A stretch of DNA of 64,000 bases from Strongylocentrotus purpuratus. Taxonomy: Eukaryota > Echinodermata > Echinoidea > Camarodonta > Strongylocentrotidae. Position numbers and translations under genes: made by a program. A model generated the notes under the pieces. It was not told where the DNA came from. It did not search any database and worked only from the letters and a program-made list of their open reading frames with translations. The stretch lies in assembly GCF_000002235.5 (NCBI RefSeq), contig NW_022145542.1, positions 496,001 through 560,000 of the forward strand, in the 5' to 3' direction. Positions 23,264 through 36,500 of the stretch are shown here, piece by piece. The first letter of the stretch is position 1. Each line of letters begins with the position of its first letter.

Positions 23264-26200
23264 GGTCACTATTCATAATACGGGATGAGGGTTGTTATTC
23301 ATAAAATGAAATAGGCCTAAGCAATATCCAAAATGCTCATAACAAATGGAAAAATGTTGGAAGGAGGACACCCCCAAGGCGACACATGGCCCTGAATATT
23401 TGTCTTGTTTTTAAGTAGGTTTGAAATTTGTTATCCAATGTTATAAGCATAATTGAGAATTTAAATCAATAACATTTGAATCATGAAACATCCTCAAGCT
23501 CACCTCCCCTCCCCCCTCCTCCCCCCCTTCCTCCCCCCCCCCCCCCCCCCCCCTCCCCTCCAGTCCCAGTTTAGTCCCATATCAATATCTTTCCGTGTAC
23601 AGTGCTTGTTACTTTACCAAGACTGGGCCAAAGTTTTTATCATTTTGATGACTACAAAACCTTGCACTACACACCAATACTTACAAGTTTATGCTAGATG
23701 ATCAACCTTTTCTGATTGCTTCCACACCGTTTTTTTCACAATGCAATCGGAAAATAAGACTCAACTTTATCTTTAAATGCATTATGGAAGAAAGGAATAT
23801 AATAGACTAGCCCATGCAGTAGCTGTACGTCTCGACATTTTGTGTGATAAAAGTGCTGAGATATTATGACGGCACTCATATATTTTGTTTTTACCTCTGA
23901 CATTTTTCCTCTGACATTTTTACCTCTGACATTTTTTCCTCTAACATTTTTACACCGAGCGGATTAAGAGTAGTGAACGGTACAACGAATCGTCGTCTTT
24001 CTCTAATATTTTAATGGAACGTCAAAGCTTCCGCGCTTCGCACGGGAAGGGGGGTGGGGGGTTGAAAATAATTTAGCTCCTGGCCCCGGATTTATAGGGT
24101 TAAATTTGTAGACATTGGGACATTGGCATTAACATATATATATATATATATATATGTTAATATATAATTGGTAGCTATTTTTGTCGGTATTCGGTGGCAT
24201 CTTCACCCCCCCCCCAACCTCAAACTGAAAAAGGTCTAGCGATGCCCCTGCCTACAACCCCCTTTTTGTCGCTTCCATCCTTTGCTGAAGGTAAGGGACA
24301 TGTTAGATCAACCCCTTGATGGCAACACTGCTACACCCCAACCGCACCCCCCCCCCCGTGAAACACAAACAGTCTACGCCATCTATGAACTAATTCGACG
24401 AGAATTGTCAGTAATATGTACTTGTACCACGGAAATACTGCAGGGAATAGCGACCCTAACTCTATATAATGAATAGCCACCATCATTTCCTATTATGAAT
24501 AGCGACCCTCATTCCGTATTATGAACAGCGAACCTCTACTCCTCTTATGAACAGCGAACCTCTACTCATATTATAAATAGCGACCCTCAGTTTGTATTAT
24601 GAAACGCGACCCTCATTTAATATTATGAATAGCGACCCTCATTTCGTTTTATGAATAGCGACCCTCTTCTATTATGAATAGCGAACCTCATTTCCTATTA
24701 TGAATAGCGACCCTCTTCTCGTATTATGAATAGCGACCCTCATTTTGCATCATGAATGGCGAACCACTAGTCGTATTATGAATAGCAACCCTCTTTCGTG
24801 TTATGAATAGCGAACCTCATTTCGCATTATGAATAGCGAACCTCTCCTCTTATTATGAATAGCGACCCTCATTTTGTATTATGAAATGCGACCCTCTACT
24901 CCTATTATGAATAACGACCCTCATTTCGTATTATGAATAGCGACCCGCATATCGTATTATGAATAGCGACCCTCTTCTCCTATTATTAGTAGCGAACCCC
25001 ATTTCGTATTATGAATAGCGACCCTCTTCTCCTATTATGAATAGCGACTCTCTTCTCCTATTATGAATAGCGACCCTCTTCTCCTATTATGAATAGCGAA
25101 CCTCATTTCGTATTATGAATAGCGACTCTCTTCTCCTATTATGAATAACGAACCTCATTTCGTATTATGAATAGCGACCCTCTTCTCCTATTATGAATAG
25201 CGACCCTCTTCTCCAATTATGAATAGCGACCCTCATTTCGTATTATGAATAGCGACCCTCTTCTCCTATTATGAATAGCGAACCTCTTCTCCTATTATGA
25301 ATAGCGACCCTCATTTCGTATTATGAATAGCGACCCTCTCATCGTATTATGAATAGCGACCCTGATTTCATATTATGAATAGCGGTCCTTATGATTAACG
25401 AACCTTGTTTCTTTATGAATAGCGACCCTATTTTGCCATTATGAATAGCGGACCAGGAAGTACGGGAATTTACACGTTATGAATAACGGTCCTTATGAAT
25501 AGCAAATAGACCCCATGCAAGTGGCGCCTATATTTTCTTTTAAGCTTTTTTCTTTTAAGCTTTGATAATTATATAAAAATACATCCCCCTAATCTAGCTA
25601 ATATATTTCTCCCGCTCCAGTGGTGACAAAAAAGGGAAACATAACACACACATAATCCTATCGTAATTTGTCCCCCTTGTGCGAACCCCCCCCCCCCCTC
25701 CCCTCAACTGATAGTCAAACTTAAGAAAATTTACTTTGGTGACAAGACCATATATATTATAAGGAAACCACCTCAGCCCCCCCCCCCCCCCAAAAAAAAA
25801 AAAAAAAAATATTAAGGTCCGCTACCTGAATGTCCGAGTCGTCATCAAAACGGCGAAGGCGGCGGGTGTTGGGGGCGGCGGGAGTTGGGGGGGGGGGGTG
25901 GGTGGGGGGAGGAGCGGTGAGCTTGAGGATGTTTCATGATTCAAATGTTATTGATTTAAATTCTCAATTATGTTTATAACATTGGATAACAAATTTCAAA
26001 CCTACTTAAAAACAAGACAAATATTCAGCGCCATGTGTCGCCTTGGGGGTGTCCTCCGTCCAATATTTCCATGTGTTATGAGCATTTTGGATATTGCTTA
26101 GGCCTATTTAATTTTATGAATAACAACCCTCATCCCGTATTATGAATAGCGACCCTAACTCTATATTATGAATAGCGACCCTCATTCGTATTATGAACAG

Positions 26201-29200
26201 CGACCCTCTACTCCTATTATGAATAGCGAACCTCGTTTCGTATTATGAATAGTGACCCTCTATTCCTATTATGAATAGCGACCCTCATTTCGTATTATGA
26301 ATAGCGACCCTCTATTCCTATTATGAATAGCGACCCTCTTCTCCTATTATGAATAGCGAACCTCATTTCGTATTATGAATAGCAACCCTCTACTCCTATT
26401 ATGAATAGCTCTTCTCCTATTATGAATAGCGACCCTCTTCTCCTATTATGAATAGCGAACCTCATTTCGTATTATGAATAGCGACCCTCTTCTATTATGA
26501 ATAGCGACCCTCTTCTCCTATTATGAATAGCGAACCTCATTTCGTATAATGAATAGCGACCCTCTTCTCCTATTATGAATAGCGAACCTCATTTCGTATT
26601 ATGAATAGCGACCCTCTCTCCTATTATGAATAGCGACCCTCTCCTCTTATTATGAATAGCGACCCTCTTCTCCTATTATGAATAGCGAACCTCATTTCGT
26701 ATTATGAATAGCGACCCTCTTCTCCTATTATGAATGGCTCGGTGTAAAAATGTCAGAGGAAAAATGTCAGAGGTAAAAATGTCAGAGGTAAAATGTCAGA
26801 GGTAAAATGTCAGAGGAAAAAATGTCAGAGGTAAAAATGTCAGAGGTAAAAATGTCAGAAGTAAAAATGTCAGAGGAAAAAATGTCAGAGGTAAAAATGT
26901 CAGAGGTTAAAATGTCAGAGGAAAAATTTCAGAGGTAAAAATGTCGAGGTAAAAATGTAAGAGCTAAAATATATTTACAAAAATCATGTTACAGGTTGAA
27001 TATTGGTAATGTTTGTATATTAGGCTTATCGAAAAGATATAACGAAGGATTCTCTGCAGTCATTAATTTCAGCGCTGCTTTATTTTCTTCTTTCTGTAAC
27101 TTTTATTTACCTTTCTGCCCGAAATTGTGACTTTTTGTCCGATTATAGCCGAGGTGAGACGGGGGGTGTATCCTTCTTTTGGGGGCATAGTGATCCGGCT
27201 GCCTCCGCCTCCACTTCACCGTCCCTTCTGAAGATTGATGGAAATTTTAAACGTGGCAATGACTACTATAAAATGTAATTTCCTACAAATGCATATTTCC
27301 AACAATTTCACTTTCTTGTGGGCTTGATACTTTGATACCTTGATACAAAGCAGAAAGCCGCCCATGTTACATCTAATGCTAACCGCACCATCACATCTTA
27401 GAGAAGCGCGCGCTCTACATCGTTCTATAATTATTTGCTGTGAGAGATCAAACTCTGAAATTGACAAATATTTATTCATGAGTAACATATCAGAAACATA
27501 GTTTTACTGTACACATTTATTATAGCATCATGATCGAGTCAATGTCGCTATTCATAAGGTCCCTATTCATAAGGTCCGTTATTCATAAGGACCGCTATTC
27601 ATAAGGACCGCTTTTCATAATTGGAGAAAAGGGTCACTATTCATAAGGTTCATTATTCATAAGGACCGCTATTCATAATCAGAGAAGAGGGTCGGTATTC
27701 ATAATACGAGAAGAGGGTCGCTATTCATAATGCAAAATCGGGGTCGTTATTCATAAGGGTCGCTATTCATAATAGGAGGAGAGGGTCGCTATTCATAGTA
27801 CAAATGCTCATAACAAATGGAAATATTGGACGGAGGACACCCCCAAGACGACACATGGCCCTGAATATTTGTCTTGTTTTTAAGTAGGTTTGAAATTTGT
27901 TATCTAATGTTATAAACATAATTGAGAATTTGAATCAATAACATTTGAATCATGAAATATCCTCAAGCTCACCCCCCCCTCCAACACCCGCCGCCTTCGT
28001 CTTTATGATGACGACTCGGACATTCAGGTAGCGGACCTTAATATTTATTTTCGGGGGGGGGGGGGGGACTGAGGTGGTTTCCTTATAATATATATGGTCT
28101 TGTCACCAAAGTAAATTTTCTTAAGTTTGACTATCAGTTGAGGGGAGGGGTTTGCACAAGGGGGACAAATTACGATAGGATTATGTGTGTGTTATGTTTC
28201 CCTTTTTTGTCACCACTGGAGCGGGGGAAATATTTTAGCTAGATTAGGGGGGTGTATTTGTATATAATTATCAAAGCTTAAAAGAAAATATAGGCCTACT
28301 TTAAAAAAAAGACATAATAAAGGGGACGCCACCGTTTGCATAATGCTTTACGGTCGCAAAATCGTACCTTATTTGACTTTAAATCTTGAAAATCTTACTT
28401 CCTTACTTATGAGGAGAAAAAAAATCGTGCAATATTATATATTTACGAAAAGCTTGAATATTGTATATAATCTAACTCTCTACAACTAGGGGCGTCGCTA
28501 AGGGGGGGTGTGGGGTGCGACAACCCCACCTGTCAAGATATTATCGGTAAAATTGCGCTGCTGTCGGGAAAATGAGAAAAGGGGGAGGGGGAAAAGGAGA
28601 GGGAAAGGGAAAGAAAAGAAAAGAAAAGGAAAAGAAGAAAAAAGAAAGAAAGGGAGCAAAGAAAAGGAGCAAAAGAAAAAGGGGATTAAAGAGAAAGAGA
28701 GAGAGGGGTATGTTTGGTGGAGTCGCCACGTCGAGGGACCAAGAAAGATACGCATAGATAATTTTGTTGCTGTGTCGGGTTCGCTGTGTCGGTATTCTTG
28801 CTCGATCTTCGTATACTATATTTATGTAGAAGTTTGAAGTCGGTGAGATTTTTTTCCCCTACGAAGTGTGACTTTTTATCGGATAAAGAAACATTTTTGA
28901 GAGTTCAGACAATGATTAAGAGTCGCCCGAATCGTCCGAATCGTCTTCTTTGTCTAATATTTTAATGAAACGTTAAAGCTTCCGCGCTTTAACGGGTTAT
29001 TTTTGTTTCTTATTTTCTTCATTTTCTGAATGCATTTCATGAACTAATGTAGATGAAATGAAATGAATGAATGTTGATGATGATGTGGGAGAAAAAAGGA
29101 GTTACCTAAAAGTCATTTCGAATATACTGAAATAACTTTCCATCTATCACTGTACGTCCCATATAAAAAAAAAAGTACACTAAACACTCATTACATGTCG

Positions 29201-30522
29201 TGGGAAGTTTTTAAAATAAAGTAGAGCAGCGAGCCACATTCCCCAATACGCGCATACCTTCTAGTTAATTTCAAACAGCTCATCAATATGTAAGACCTCA
29301 AATGACCTCAATGCAATCAAGCACATGCATCTTACTAGGTAAACCATCTGCAAGTAAAGCATTATACAATGTACTAGGTCATCATGGAAGTTCTAGAAAA
29401 CAACAGGGGAGGGATCAAAATAAGCTTTGAAGGGCACTTATACGGGGAAAAATGAATTCAGACGCGGATTAAGAGTAGTGAACGGTACAACGAATCGTCT
29501 TCTTTCTCTAATATTTTAATGGAACGTCAAAGCTTCCGCGCTTCGCACGGGAAGGGGGGGGGGTTGAAAATAATTAAGCTCCTGGCCCCGGATTTATAGG
29601 GTTAAATTTGTAGACATTGGGACATTGGCATTAACATATATATATGTTAATATATAATTGGTAGGTATTTTTGTCGGTATTCGGTGGCCTCTTCACCCCC
29701 CCCCCCCCCCCCCCACCTCAAACTGAAAAAGGTCTAGCGACGCCCCTGCCTATAACCCCCGTTTTTGTCGCTTCCATCCTTTGCTGAAGGTAAGGGACAT
29801 GATAGATCAACCCTTGGTGGCAACACTGCTATACCCCAACCGCACCCCCCCCCCCCCCCGTGAAACACAAATAGTTTACGCCATCTATGAACTAATTGGA
29901 CGAGAATTGTCAGTAATATGTACTTGTACCACGGAAATACTGCAGGGATGTCATCAGGGAGCGACCCTCTTCTCCTATTATGAATAGCGACCATCTTCCC
30001 CTATTATCAATAGCGACCCTCTTCTCCTATTATGAATAGCGACCCTCATTTCGTATTATGAATAGCGACCCTCTTCTCCTAATATGAATAGCGACCCTCT
30101 TCTCCTATTATGAATAGCAACCCTCTTCTCCTATTATGAATAGCGACCCTCTTCTCCTATTATGAATAGCGACCCTCTTCTCCTATTATGAATAGCGACC
30201 CTGATTTCATATTATGAATAGCGGTCCTTGTGATTAATGACCCTTAATATGAATTATGAATAGCGACCCTCATCTCAAGGTATGAATAGCGGTCCTTATG
30301 AATAGCGGACCTTATGAATAGCGAATAGACCCCTCATGATCAAGGGCGCCAATCAGAGTTTGAGCATGGGGGGGGGGGGACACAATTACATGTCACCTTT
30401 ACAGTTACTTTCAAAATTATACCATGTTATGTTGCTACACACACACTCTCTCTCTAGTTATTCTGTTTCACGGCATGTACTTTCTCGACTCTTAATCCTT
30501 GTTTGAATTCAGTTCCCCCCTT

Positions 30523-30553
<31 letters not shown>

Positions 30554-33500
30554 CGCGCGAAGCGCGGAAGCTTTGACGTTTCATTAAATTATTAAAGAAC
30601 TTCTTTTCTCACAAAACATGGGGGGACATTTCACCACCTGAACATTCGTGTGGGGGGGGGGCGTGTCCCCCGTCCCCCCCCCCCCAGGATTGACGCCCCT
30701 GATCATGATACAGCTTGTAATCATTAAAAAAAAAAATTAAGGATATTTGGTGCAGGATTTATAAAAGGTGTGCTGGCAAACACTGTATACGACAGTTTCC
30801 AGCAGGTACATATTCGTAAAAGTCTACACATTAAACAAAATGCATCATGAATTTGGCAGAACAAAAACAGTTTAAATTGAGGGACTTATACTGTATTTGT
30901 CCCACGTTTCTTAATCACAAACGTGTTTTTTTAAATATAAAGTTACGCAGTGTTATGGTCGAAACTCGAAAGCACATAAAAAAAATACCCGGGTAGATAC
31001 ATGTATGTCTCAATGTTTACCACTCGTAGGCCTACTATCTGACATTCTTCAAGCGAATCTTTGATATTGTTTGTTAAACTTTTGTAATAAAGTATTGTTG
31101 AGGGGAACAAAGCATCCGTGTCTTTTAATTAATGTTTTCTTGTTATAACAGTCTTTGCTGGGATGGACATGAAGATGGGTCTAATTACTGAATTTGTGGA
31201 ATTTCTGTGCGATAACTGATTCCCTGTTTTATCTCATTATATATTAATATTCTATGTACTTAGGCCTACTTCCTCAAAACCAAATAAGCATTAAACATCA
31301 ACCAATTTAAAATATCGAAAAATGATAGAAATTAATATATGCAAACCTGATCACAAAATATAAGTTTCAAATTTATTTTCCACATTGTATTATCCTCAGA
31401 ACATGAACATCAGTTTTTGTACCTGACATTTTTTTGGTATCTCTGACATTTTTACCTCTGACATTGTTTCCTCTGACATTGTTTCCTCTGACATTTTTTC
31501 CTCTGACATTTTTTCCTCTGACATTTTTTCCTCTGACATTTTTTCCTCTGACATTTTTACCTCTGACATTTTTTCCTCTGACATTTTTACCTCTGACATT
31601 TTTACCTCTGACATTTTTACCTCTGACATTTTTTCATCTGACATTTTTACCTCTGACATTTTTACCTCTGACATTTTTACCTGCCACCTTATGAATAGCG
31701 ACCCTCTTCTCCTATTATGAATAGCGAACCTCATTTCGTATTATGAATAGCGACCCTCTTCTCCTATTATGAATAGCGAACCTCATTTCGTACTATGAAT
31801 AGTGACCATCTTCTCCTATTATGAATAGCGACCCTCTTCTCCTATTATGAATAGCGACCCTCATTTCGTATTATGAATAGCGACCCTCTTCCCGTGTTAT
31901 GAATAGCGACTCTTATAAGTAATGAACCTCATTTCGTATTATGAATAGCAACCCTCTCGTCGTATTATGAATAGCGGTCCTTATGATTAATGACCCTTAA
32001 TATGCACTATGAATAGCGACTCTCATCTCACGGTATGAATAGCGGTCCTTATGATTAACGAACCTTATTTCTTTATGAATAGTGACCCTCTTTTGCCATT
32101 ATGAATAGCGGACCAGGAAGTACGGGAATTTACACGTTATGAATAACGGTCCTTATGAATAGCGGACCTAATAAATAGCGGACCTTATGAATAGCGAATA
32201 GACCCCGGTGTGTCATAAGAGCATGAATCCAACAGCAGATTGTCCAATGAAACAAGGCAAACCTGTATCAAAATTGAACAAGCGTCCATTTGATTATGTA
32301 GAACAGAGAACAATTTTTACAAAGTTTACTTTCTTTAGACATCCTTCCATGATGAGAAAGTGGCATCTGCATTTCATTGTATTTTTAATTGAAATACACT
32401 TCTATTCATTCAGCCAGGTTATTACATAGAAGACCGTGCAGAAGATATTTTACTAAAATATTATTCTTAGGCTTACAAACAATTCACAGATTTCATTTGG
32501 TGTTCAGAAGTACCAAATCTGTATTATATTCAATACATGTTTTCCTTTCATTTTTGCTTCAGGGCTGGGCACGTGAACTACAGCATCGCTCTTGACCTGT
32601 CAAAATACCTCATTAATGAGACGGAGTATGTTCCCATAGAAACGGGTCTTGATTCACTGTCTTCTATAGGAAGTTTGCTCTATGGAACAACGGGATACTA
32701 CTACTACAAGGTAATGTATGCAATTTGTCTTTGTTTCAAATCATGCAATTATTCTTACATTTCTACTTGCGTTCCAAATTTCTTGTTCTTCCCTTTTTAT
32801 TTGTTTTTCTCTCTAACTCTCATTTTTTCTCTGCGTATCTCTCTCTGAGACTTATCTCCATTTTGTTGACAATCGGCCATGCATGAAGCCCTTCGTCTAT
32901 GGCTGATCTTCAATGAAACGGAGTTAAGTCTTTTGTCAATTATGTTTGTTGCTACGGCAGGCAGGCAGCCAGGGAAACCGAATCTGTTTAATAAAGTTAT
33001 GGAAATGCAAGCATTAGTTTAAACAGAACTTTGTTATTCCTAGCTCATTTTTCCAGATTGAGGTGTCATATGAAAGAGCAGAAATGGAACTTTCTAGAAA
33101 TTTAATTTTCTCTTTTAAATTTAGATACCATCGCCAAATGACTTGTTGGGCCCCTTTCTTCAAATTGATTTTAATCACTCATGTGAGTTGCATCAAATGA
33201 AAAAGGAGGATCTAAGCTTTAATTACAAATATGTGTCATTTATTAATTACAATCGTGATTAAGTTATGATAAAGCATTGACATTCTCGTTTTCGTTTTTT
33301 ATGGGACGCACTGTACAGTGTAGATGTCAGAGAAATTTGCAAAATGCAAAGTTATGGAATCAAGTATGTATGCTCTACTATGGTGGGACTCAGGTACATG
33401 TATTATGTTTTACCTTCCATTATGCTTCAGGATTACGTGTTCAAACTATTTCGTGAGCGTGTTTCCTCTCTTGGGAAAGAAGATACAGGAGAACATCTTG

Positions 33501-36500
33501 ACAGGTAAGATTGTGTTCTTATATATGGTCTTATGTTTGAGAGAAAGAGCACGACATTGATGTTATTATACAAATGATGCATGCGCATAAGTTCATTATA
33601 CGATTTATCCACACTCGAGTTGAGACCGTGTGTATCTATTGCACGAAGCCGGTAGGCTGAGTGCGATAGATACACACAGCATTAACGAGGGCGGATAGAT
33701 TGTATAATGAACTAATGAAAACACGCATTTGTTTTATACAACAAAACTCCTAGATCCTTGTTATTTGATGTAAAAAGAATTCCTTCAAGATGTTTCGTGA
33801 CCGTATAGCTGACAAATAAATCTCAAGTTTGATAAGGCTCAATTTAGCGCGCACTTACCTCTATATGCATTTATGTATATTGCTGCGCAAGAATAGGCCC
33901 ACACGCAGTATAAGCGCCCTAACCTCTATGTGCACTACTGCGCATCGTGTACTGGCACTTTAAAAAAAAGCGTGGAATAGTACTGGAAACTATTGCACGC
34001 TTTTTCTTGAAATAACGTGCAATAGTCTCATTAAATGAATCACACGTGACCGCGCATGACCAATCATTTGATTAGGCATATGGCTCCGGTTAGTCTCATT
34101 TCACAACGCCCCCTATCGTCAGAGCATGATCTGAGTCGGCGGCCTAACATGTTAGCCTATGGACGTTTTTTAAAAAAATCGTTAAAAATTCATTTTTTGT
34201 TTAAACGAAAAGCACATCCACCCCGACGTACGTTATCACTAGCTCTTTCATTGGAGCCCTCATGTCTCATTGACTTTTAAAAGTTCACCCACCGTAATTT
34301 TTCAAAATAGGTTGCAAGCTCGTCATTGCCTATAATACACGTGTGAAACAAGTCTAACTTTGGACTCAGTTTACCAAGCGATTTGAAGATTATAGGTCGA
34401 GCACACGAAACATAAAAAGCATGAATTATCATAGATCACTTCTGCCTATTTCATTATGTCCATTTCATCCAACCCCCCACCGTAATTTTTCGATTTAGTA
34501 AAAGCAAACATTTTGCCGAGTTTAGCAAAAACATGAATATTCATGAACGGTCAGACAATACAGCCTTTATAGTACGTAACGTATAGTGAATGGAATGGGC
34601 GATGATCCGTTCAGGAGGCAGAGGTCAGTGGTTTGTGCTGGCAATGTTCACGCGAGCGAAAATGAGACAATCGGAGCAATATGATCTAGGAGTGAGTTTT
34701 ATAATCTTTAATATACTGTAAAACAGATTATTTAATGATATTGATAGATCTTTCAGAATCTTGGACGGAAGTTCCTTTACTGCATGATATCAGTAACAAA
34801 TCTTGTTACAAGCTACTGTCTTATTGTTAAAAGCTACTGAAGCTGCTGCATTTGATTGGCTGTGAAATTTCACTAACCAGGGCCCAGGTGTCATTGATTG
34901 ACAGTTTGTATATTACACAGGACATAACTTGAGTGTGAAATTCACACAAACAGCTGTGTAACAATAGCAAGCTTGTAAATTACAGGAGGGGAGAAATCTA
35001 CAAGAAATACCTGAGGAGTTGATTTCTTGCTAGATTTGTAAACAAAAAGGAATGTAATTTACAATGAATCTGTGAGCGTGCAGAAAAAGGCCTGTTATGG
35101 TCTTAGATATAGGCTAAAGTTCAAAAGTTCATTTGAAAGGTGTCCTTCATTTAAGGAGAATTTCTGCAGGGACAAGGATTGTTCGTTCATAAACTGCCAT
35201 AATGCTTTATTCTTATGTAATTTTATTTGGTTGTTATTGATAAGCTATTTTTTTTAGGAAGCATATCTCCTTATACTTATCGAAAGCAATGAGTAGAAAA
35301 TAGAATATTAATTTTACTAAGTATCACAAAAATATTTTTTGAAATGTGAATCGTAGCATCAATATCTGAATACAATTTTATTAGCACTTCTACAATTAGC
35401 AGAGGTCATGATGAATAGATACAGCACAGGAATAATCTTGTTTTCAGGTTTATTCATGTCTTTTCTTTTATTTTACTTGTTTCTTCTGAATGCCAATTTA
35501 ATAATTTTGTGTTAGTTTTGTTATACATACAGTGTACTTGTATGTAAACTTTTAATTTGAAACATGAAAAGGTGTAACATAAATGGAAACTCTGCTTCAT
35601 TCTAACACCTTAGTCATACCGCCAAAACGAATCCAAACCGTGCAATTTCTCTGCCCTTTTTATGGTGCTGGAGGCATTGGGTTTTCGGGGTTGTCCGTCC
35701 GTCCGTCCCGCTTTCTCCTTAACATGATATCTCAAGAACCACTCGATTAATTTTGAAATTCATATGAAACACAGCACTTGTGCTGATGATGGTGTTTCAT
35801 CCCACAAGTGGTAAATAAATAAATAGAATAAAATAAATAAATAAAATAAAATCTCCTCCATAGGTTGACACGGAAGAGCCTGTTATCAACATTCAGAGAT
35901 CTAGGTGATCCAGATACATTAGAGTGGGCCAGTGCTGAGTACCAGACATGGATGGAAACCGGCTCAACGTAAGTCTGAATGTATTCTATGAAGGACAACT
36001 GCTATCATCCCTTTTGGTTCTGGGCTATGTAAATCTCACTAGTTAAAAAGCACCTTTAATACATCCAGAGTTTTTCGGAACTAGAGATAGATGCCATGTG
36101 TTGCGTCTGGCCAGATGAAAGGGGCTACCTGTAGATTTATACATGTTGCGGTGCATCCGGGGGGGGGGGGTGGAAGCATGATGGGTATAGACATGTGCAA
36201 ATCCTATTATGCATGGATATCCCAACAATAATGAAAATTCTAAATAACTTCGTAGGGCGCTTCGGGTTTTTTTTTACGTGTTGGAATTGTGCTTATTTGA
36301 TGTGCGATAATGTGGTGGAGAAACGTTTACAGTGCACTCTCGTTATAAAGAACACCGATATAACAAAATTTCATTATAAAGAAGTAAAATCTCTGGTCCC
36401 ATATGTGGGATTCCCTTTGTATTCTATTGTTTTTGCAACCCTGATACATGTATAAAGAAATTTGATTATAAAGAAATTTCATGGGTCCCGAGGACTTCTT

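Larger units (their letters stand above)
21152..32562. other. Aminopeptidase intron 3, 11.4 kb, filled with satellite foldback elements
   Basis: Bounded by a GTGAGT donor and a T-rich AG acceptor. Nearly all of it is a nested set of repeats: CTATTCATAA arrays in both orientations, TGTCAGAGGTAAAAA arrays, hAT-like elements and MITE pieces, listed separately. The remaining stretches (26990-27527, 30707-31410) show no coding or repeat pattern I recognise. Confidence 0.85.

Noticed and set aside
21609-26739. CRISPR-like look of regularly spaced 25-bp repeats
   Set aside because: No unique spacers of constant length, units are contiguous, and the context is a eukaryotic intron.
31396-31734. 112-codon reverse frame with a repeating KMSEV pattern and an 86-codon forward frame with FFPLTF repeats
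   Set aside because: Direct translations of the 15-16 bp minisatellite, with no start context or neighbours.
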